Source of the DNA: Bacteroidota bacterium
GTDB lineage: Bacteria > Bacteroidota > Bacteroidia > Chitinophagales > Chitinophagaceae
DNA length: 64,000 nucleotides
Reading direction: 5' to 3'
Assembly: GCA_023428755.1 (NCBI GenBank)
Contig: JAEYWX010000015.1
Coordinates: 124,001-188,000 of the forward strand
Under the pieces are notes generated by a model. That model searched no databases. It was not told where the DNA came from and worked only from the letters and a program-made list of their open reading frames with translations. The number at the start of each line of letters is the position of its first letter. The stretch's first letter is position 1. A program made the translations under genes and the position numbers. Shown here piece by piece: positions 61,081-64,000 of this stretch.

Positions 61081-62043
61081 CTACTTTTCAATTTTAATGC
61101 TTACATCCACAAAAGGTTTGTCGCCGTTATGCTCAATGTTATTGATCAAAATAGCACCGTACTTTCCTTCGGGTGTAACAAATGCTATTACACTATTCAC
61201 TGCAATATTACTTGTTATAGAAGTGAGTGTGGGCTTTCTGCCAATTGCATATGCTCTTAACGCTGCACCACTAGTTAACTGTGAACGCACAAATTGAGTT
61301 GCCTGGTTATTATGTGGCGCTGCAAACTTTGTTTCTCTTTTTGTCCATGAAGACAGATCAAATGCATTGTAAGGCAGCGGGCTTGCACTTGGTGAAAACA
61401 AACGGAAACCGTAGGTAGTGTTGCCGCCTGAAACAGTAACGGTTCTGAAAATCGCCAGATCGATACCAGCTGAATTTGCAGCTCCATTTTGATAATTGAA
61501 CGTTTTTCCATCAGCCAACGACAGGTAACTGTTGGCACTTCCGTTGGCACTGTCTACATCCGGGAAGTAAACTACTCTGTTCGGGATAAGTGTATATTTC
61601 GGCGTTACATTTACTGTAATTGTTTTATATCCATCGCCCAGGTAAACACCCTGCTGATCGTATGCCCAAATTCTGAAGGTATTCGTACCGTCTTTGAAGT
61701 TGGGTGTTGCATTTGCATTAGCCGCTGTTTTAAAAACCCCCGAGTAGTTTCTGCGTTCGTCCTTTGTAAGGTTGATCCGTAAAAATGGCAATGCTGAACC
61801 TACCTGGAAAATAGCAACCTGGTGCATATCCTTTGTGGGCGACTTGATGGTAAAATCAAAATAAAGACTATCACCTTCTTCTACGGTTTGATTTTCAGTT
61901 ACACTGAAGGGACTGTTTTTATTTAAGTCGAGCGTAACATCAAACATGTTGAAAATGTTCGGAACTTCTTTTTTGCATGACAATGATCCGGTCAGTACGA
62001 CCATCAGCAATAAAATAAGCAACCTGTTATTTGAATGTTTCAT
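61081..62043 (-). CDS. Surface lipoprotein of unknown family (SusE/F-position glycan-binding candidate)
   Basis: A 320-residue lipoprotein (signal LLILLLMVVLTGSLSCKKE, Cys23). Predicted beta-sandwich content: residues 30-150 look like one Ig-like domain (FRIWAYDQQGVYLGDGYKTI), residues 150-320 a second (FRTVTVSGGNTTYGFRLFSP). It follows SusD directly, where surface glycan-binding proteins usually lie. No name family was recognised. Confidence 0.7.
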   Translation of the reverse strand: MKHSNNRLLILLLMVVLTGSLSCKKEVPNIFNMFDVTLDLNKNSPFSVTENQTVEEGDSLYFDFTIKSPTKDMHQVAIFQVGSALPFLRINLTKDERRNYSGVFKTAANANATPNFKDGTNTFRIWAYDQQGVYLGDGYKTITVNVTPKYTLIPNRVVYFPDVDSANGSANSYLSLADGKTFNYQNGAANSAGIDLAIFRTVTVSGGNTTYGFRLFSPSASPLPYNAFDLSSWTKRETKFAAPHNNQATQFVRSQLTSGAALRAYAIGRKPTLTSITSNIAVNSVIAFVTPEGKYGAILINNIEHNGDKPFVDVSIKIEK

Positions 62044-62070
62044 ATAATAATAATTTCAATGAATTAAAGA

Positions 62071-63915
62071 TCAATTTGCCAATGGATCAAACGCTCCTCC
62101 ATCCCATCCGATCGTTTGTTCAAGTAACGGAGTTGAAAACAGGAATTGATTTGATAATGAGTAGAAATAGTACGTTTCAGGAACATTAAACCCTGTTGTG
62201 CCACCGGGAGAAACAAATGAATACGCAAAATACTTGCTTACTGTATCTCTGTTATTCATATCCAGCTGATCTCTGTATCGTTCTCCGGTTACCGAATTTA
62301 CGATAGCTTCCAATTGATTTTTATACGCAGTTTGACGTAAGGTTACCTGTAAGCCCTGCAACGGACCAGATAATAAATGGAAGCGTCTTGTTCTTCTTAA
62401 ATCGTCGTTCCGTTTTCCTTCAAAACTTAATTCCACCATTCTTTCGTTAAGGATCAGGTCACGCATTTCGCTTACAGAAGTTGCCAAACTTAAACCATAA
62501 TCATTAGCGCCTGCAACCATTCCTGCCCGTTGGCGAATCAAGCGAACCATATCTTTTGCTACAGTCATATTTCCACTTTCATTCGCCGCTTCTGCATAAT
62601 CCAACATCACTTCTGCCAGGCGCAATTCAATCCAATCCATTCCACTTCCACCAAAATCATTGCTGTAACGAACAGCTTCTTTTGACAGATCAGGACTGGA
62701 GAATTTCTTACAATACACTCCTCTGTTGCCTGTTTCACCAATCGCATTATTATAGGTCCACTGTTTACGTCCGTTAATGCCACTTAGTTTCCATGTGCTG
62801 CCATTGTATGCAATCGTAGCATCAAAACGAGGATCTCTGTCTTTCCAAAACAGTACTGCATCGTAACCACTCCCAGTAGCCGTAATTGGGGTACCATCTT
62901 TCATGGTGTAAGCATTTAACAATAGCTGGCTTGCATAGTATACATCTGTTGGAGATCCTCCTTCAGATAAGGGTCTGATACGTGCTTCTACACCATGACC
63001 ACGTTTTGCTACCGAACTTGAATAAGAACGTACAATAATTGCTTCTGTGTTTGCAGTTCCCTCAATTTGAAAGATTGAGCCATAATCGTTCATTAGCTTT
63101 TTACCATTGGCTAAGGCAATTTCATATGCTTCTTTGCTTGCATCGAAAGCAGCCTGCCAGCGTGATGCTTCATTGGCCGGATTAAACTGAGGGCTTGCCC
63201 AGTACAGCAACGCTTTCGCTTTTAATGCTGCTGCTGCAGTTCTATCAAGCTTTCCACGTTCTGTTCCATCATTCCATACAACGCCATTAAGATGAACCAT
63301 TGCAGAATCAAAATCTTTCACGATCTGTTCAAACATTTCTTTTGCTTTTGCTCTGCCCGAAACAGTGAGGTTACTGGGATCCTGCGGTTCGAGTACCAGC
63401 GGCATACCACCATAAGTTTTAGCCAGTCCTAAATACACCATTCCTCTTAACGCATAGTACTGACCCAAAAATTTTCTTTTTGCTTCGGCCGAAAGAACTT
63501 TGCCTTCAGGAATAAACTTAATGGCACTGTTACAACGTGCTACATCAAAGTACCGGTTATCGCCCATATTCGCTCCCTGGTATTTATTAGCAACATATCT
63601 GATATCGTTTGCTGCCAGTGTACCATTTACACCAATTGTTTTTCTTGCATTTCCGTTTGTAGCCGACCAGTAATTTTCGTCACTTGCCAAGTGAATCTCA
63701 AAGTTATTGATCACATACTCGTAGGCAAATGCGGGCATAATTACATCGTATGCTTCATTCAGATGATATTGAATTGCCCCTTCATTGTCCCAGATGGCAG
63801 CATCGATCCCTCCTCTGTCACGCAACTGAAAGAAACTATCCTTTTTAGCACAGGCCGCAAAAAACAGCGGAAGAAGTGCTATGAAACCAATTTTTATATA
63901 TGTGTTCTTGTTCAT
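62071..63915 (-). CDS. SusD/RagB outer-membrane nutrient-binding lipoprotein
   Basis: A 614-residue SusD homologue, lipoprotein with Cys22 in FFAACAKKD. It shows the helical TPR region (YYALRGMVYLGLAKTYGGMP, ALKAKALLYWASPQFNPAN) and the C-terminal SusD signature (LRLAEVMLDYAEAANESGN, LILNERMVELSFEGKRNDDLRRT). It forms the lid of the SusC channel and captures the glycan. The start is 24 nt after the SusC stop. Confidence 0.95.
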   Translation of the reverse strand: MNKNTYIKIGFIALLPLFFAACAKKDSFFQLRDRGGIDAAIWDNEGAIQYHLNEAYDVIMPAFAYEYVINNFEIHLASDENYWSATNGNARKTIGVNGTLAANDIRYVANKYQGANMGDNRYFDVARCNSAIKFIPEGKVLSAEAKRKFLGQYYALRGMVYLGLAKTYGGMPLVLEPQDPSNLTVSGRAKAKEMFEQIVKDFDSAMVHLNGVVWNDGTERGKLDRTAAAALKAKALLYWASPQFNPANEASRWQAAFDASKEAYEIALANGKKLMNDYGSIFQIEGTANTEAIIVRSYSSSVAKRGHGVEARIRPLSEGGSPTDVYYASQLLLNAYTMKDGTPITATGSGYDAVLFWKDRDPRFDATIAYNGSTWKLSGINGRKQWTYNNAIGETGNRGVYCKKFSSPDLSKEAVRYSNDFGGSGMDWIELRLAEVMLDYAEAANESGNMTVAKDMVRLIRQRAGMVAGANDYGLSLATSVSEMRDLILNERMVELSFEGKRNDDLRRTRRFHLLSGPLQGLQVTLRQTAYKNQLEAIVNSVTGERYRDQLDMNNRDTVSKYFAYSFVSPGGTTGFNVPETYYFYSLSNQFLFSTPLLEQTIGWDGGAFDPLAN

Positions 63916-63939
63916 TGTTTACTTTTTTTTGATGATAAA

Positions 63940-64000
63940 TCACAGACCTAAACTTAAACCCACTGAGATTGTTCTTACAGTTGGATAGTCGTAGATGTAT
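63940..64000 (-). CDS. SusC/RagA TonB-dependent receptor, C-terminal end
   Basis: The frame that stops at 63940 codes for YDYPTVRTISVGLSLGL, the final beta-strand of a SusC barrel (the closing hydrophobic residues insert in the outer membrane). The rest of the gene, its signal and any PUL regulator lie beyond the right edge. Its position just before SusD supports it strongly. Confidence 0.88.
   Translation of the reverse strand, partial: YIYDYPTVRTISVGLSLGL

Noticed and set aside
1..64000. CRISPR arrays, tRNA or rRNA genes, insertion-sequence transposases
   Set aside because: No regularly spaced identical repeats, no tRNA cloverleaf with GGTTCGA-type arm, and no transposase or integrase gene were seen.

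Overview
The window looks like a Bacteroidota chromosome, most likely a Chitinophagaceae-type soil or freshwater plant-polymer degrader. This rests on the SusC/SusD pair, the density of secreted glycoside hydrolases, the three-subunit transhydrogenase, families common in Bacteroidota (DUF3467, four-helix-bundle protein, DUF5703, GH106), tightly packed operons with weak Shine-Dalgarno sites, and GC in the low-to-mid 40s by eye. No database search was possible; family names come from recognising motifs.

Region 1 (1-15.2 kb) is mostly housekeeping. It holds the end of an ABC1/UbiB-type kinase (+ strand), then a minus-strand run: an RsmF-like rRNA methyltransferase, a split NAD(P) transhydrogenase (pntAA, pntAB, pntB), a small membrane protein, a SAM methyltransferase, folA, a four-helix-bundle protein, thyA, proline dehydrogenase, a secreted protein, aspartate kinase, an Ldh-family dehydrogenase, a DUF3467 protein and an AraC regulator.

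Region 2 (15.3-64 kb) is one very large polysaccharide utilisation locus (PUL). It has a plus-strand acetylesterase gene divergent from the AraC regulator, and then about 25 minus-strand genes transcribed from the right edge (SusC, cut by the window) down to a strong terminator at 16.8 kb. Order of transcription: SusC, SusD, surface lipoprotein, PL1 pectate lyase, DUF4955/DUF6298-type beta-helix enzyme, GH140 apiosidase-like, GH43 lipoprotein, GH145-like propeller, MGH1-like toroid enzyme, GH2, GH78-BNR fusion, Na+ symporter, DapA-family aldolase, STN-esterase-TIM-barrel fusion, beta-helix/rhamnose-mutarotase fusion, Gfo/Idh oxidoreductase, second Na+ symporter, MFS transporter, cytoplasmic GH78, GH127, GH2, GH43-like propeller, GH106 and a DUF5703 enzyme. 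A plus-strand toxin-antitoxin pair sits inside it. The set (pectate lyase, three rhamnosidase-family enzymes, apiosidase, beta-L-arabinofuranosidase, two beta-galactosidase-like GH2, acetylesterases) points to a rhamnose-rich pectic glycan: rhamnogalacturonan, perhaps RG-II-like chains or an arabinogalactan side chain. Probable flow: capture by SusCD, periplasmic trimming, uptake of small glycosides by the symporters and MFS, final GH78 cleavage in the cytoplasm, then rhamnose/keto-deoxy-sugar catabolism.

The most unusual signal is not a gene family. Several classes of short dispersed repeats, also seen between housekeeping genes, run into the ends of coding regions. About 80-nt elements bounded by TTGAACCAC/GTGGTTCAA-like inverted ends encode the signal peptides of at least two, and in a diverged form three, glycosidases, read in two different frames. 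A second repeat class forms two more signal peptides, a third supplies an N-terminus and a C-terminus, a fourth supplies a stop codon, and a fifth sits in-frame inside the rRNA methyltransferase.
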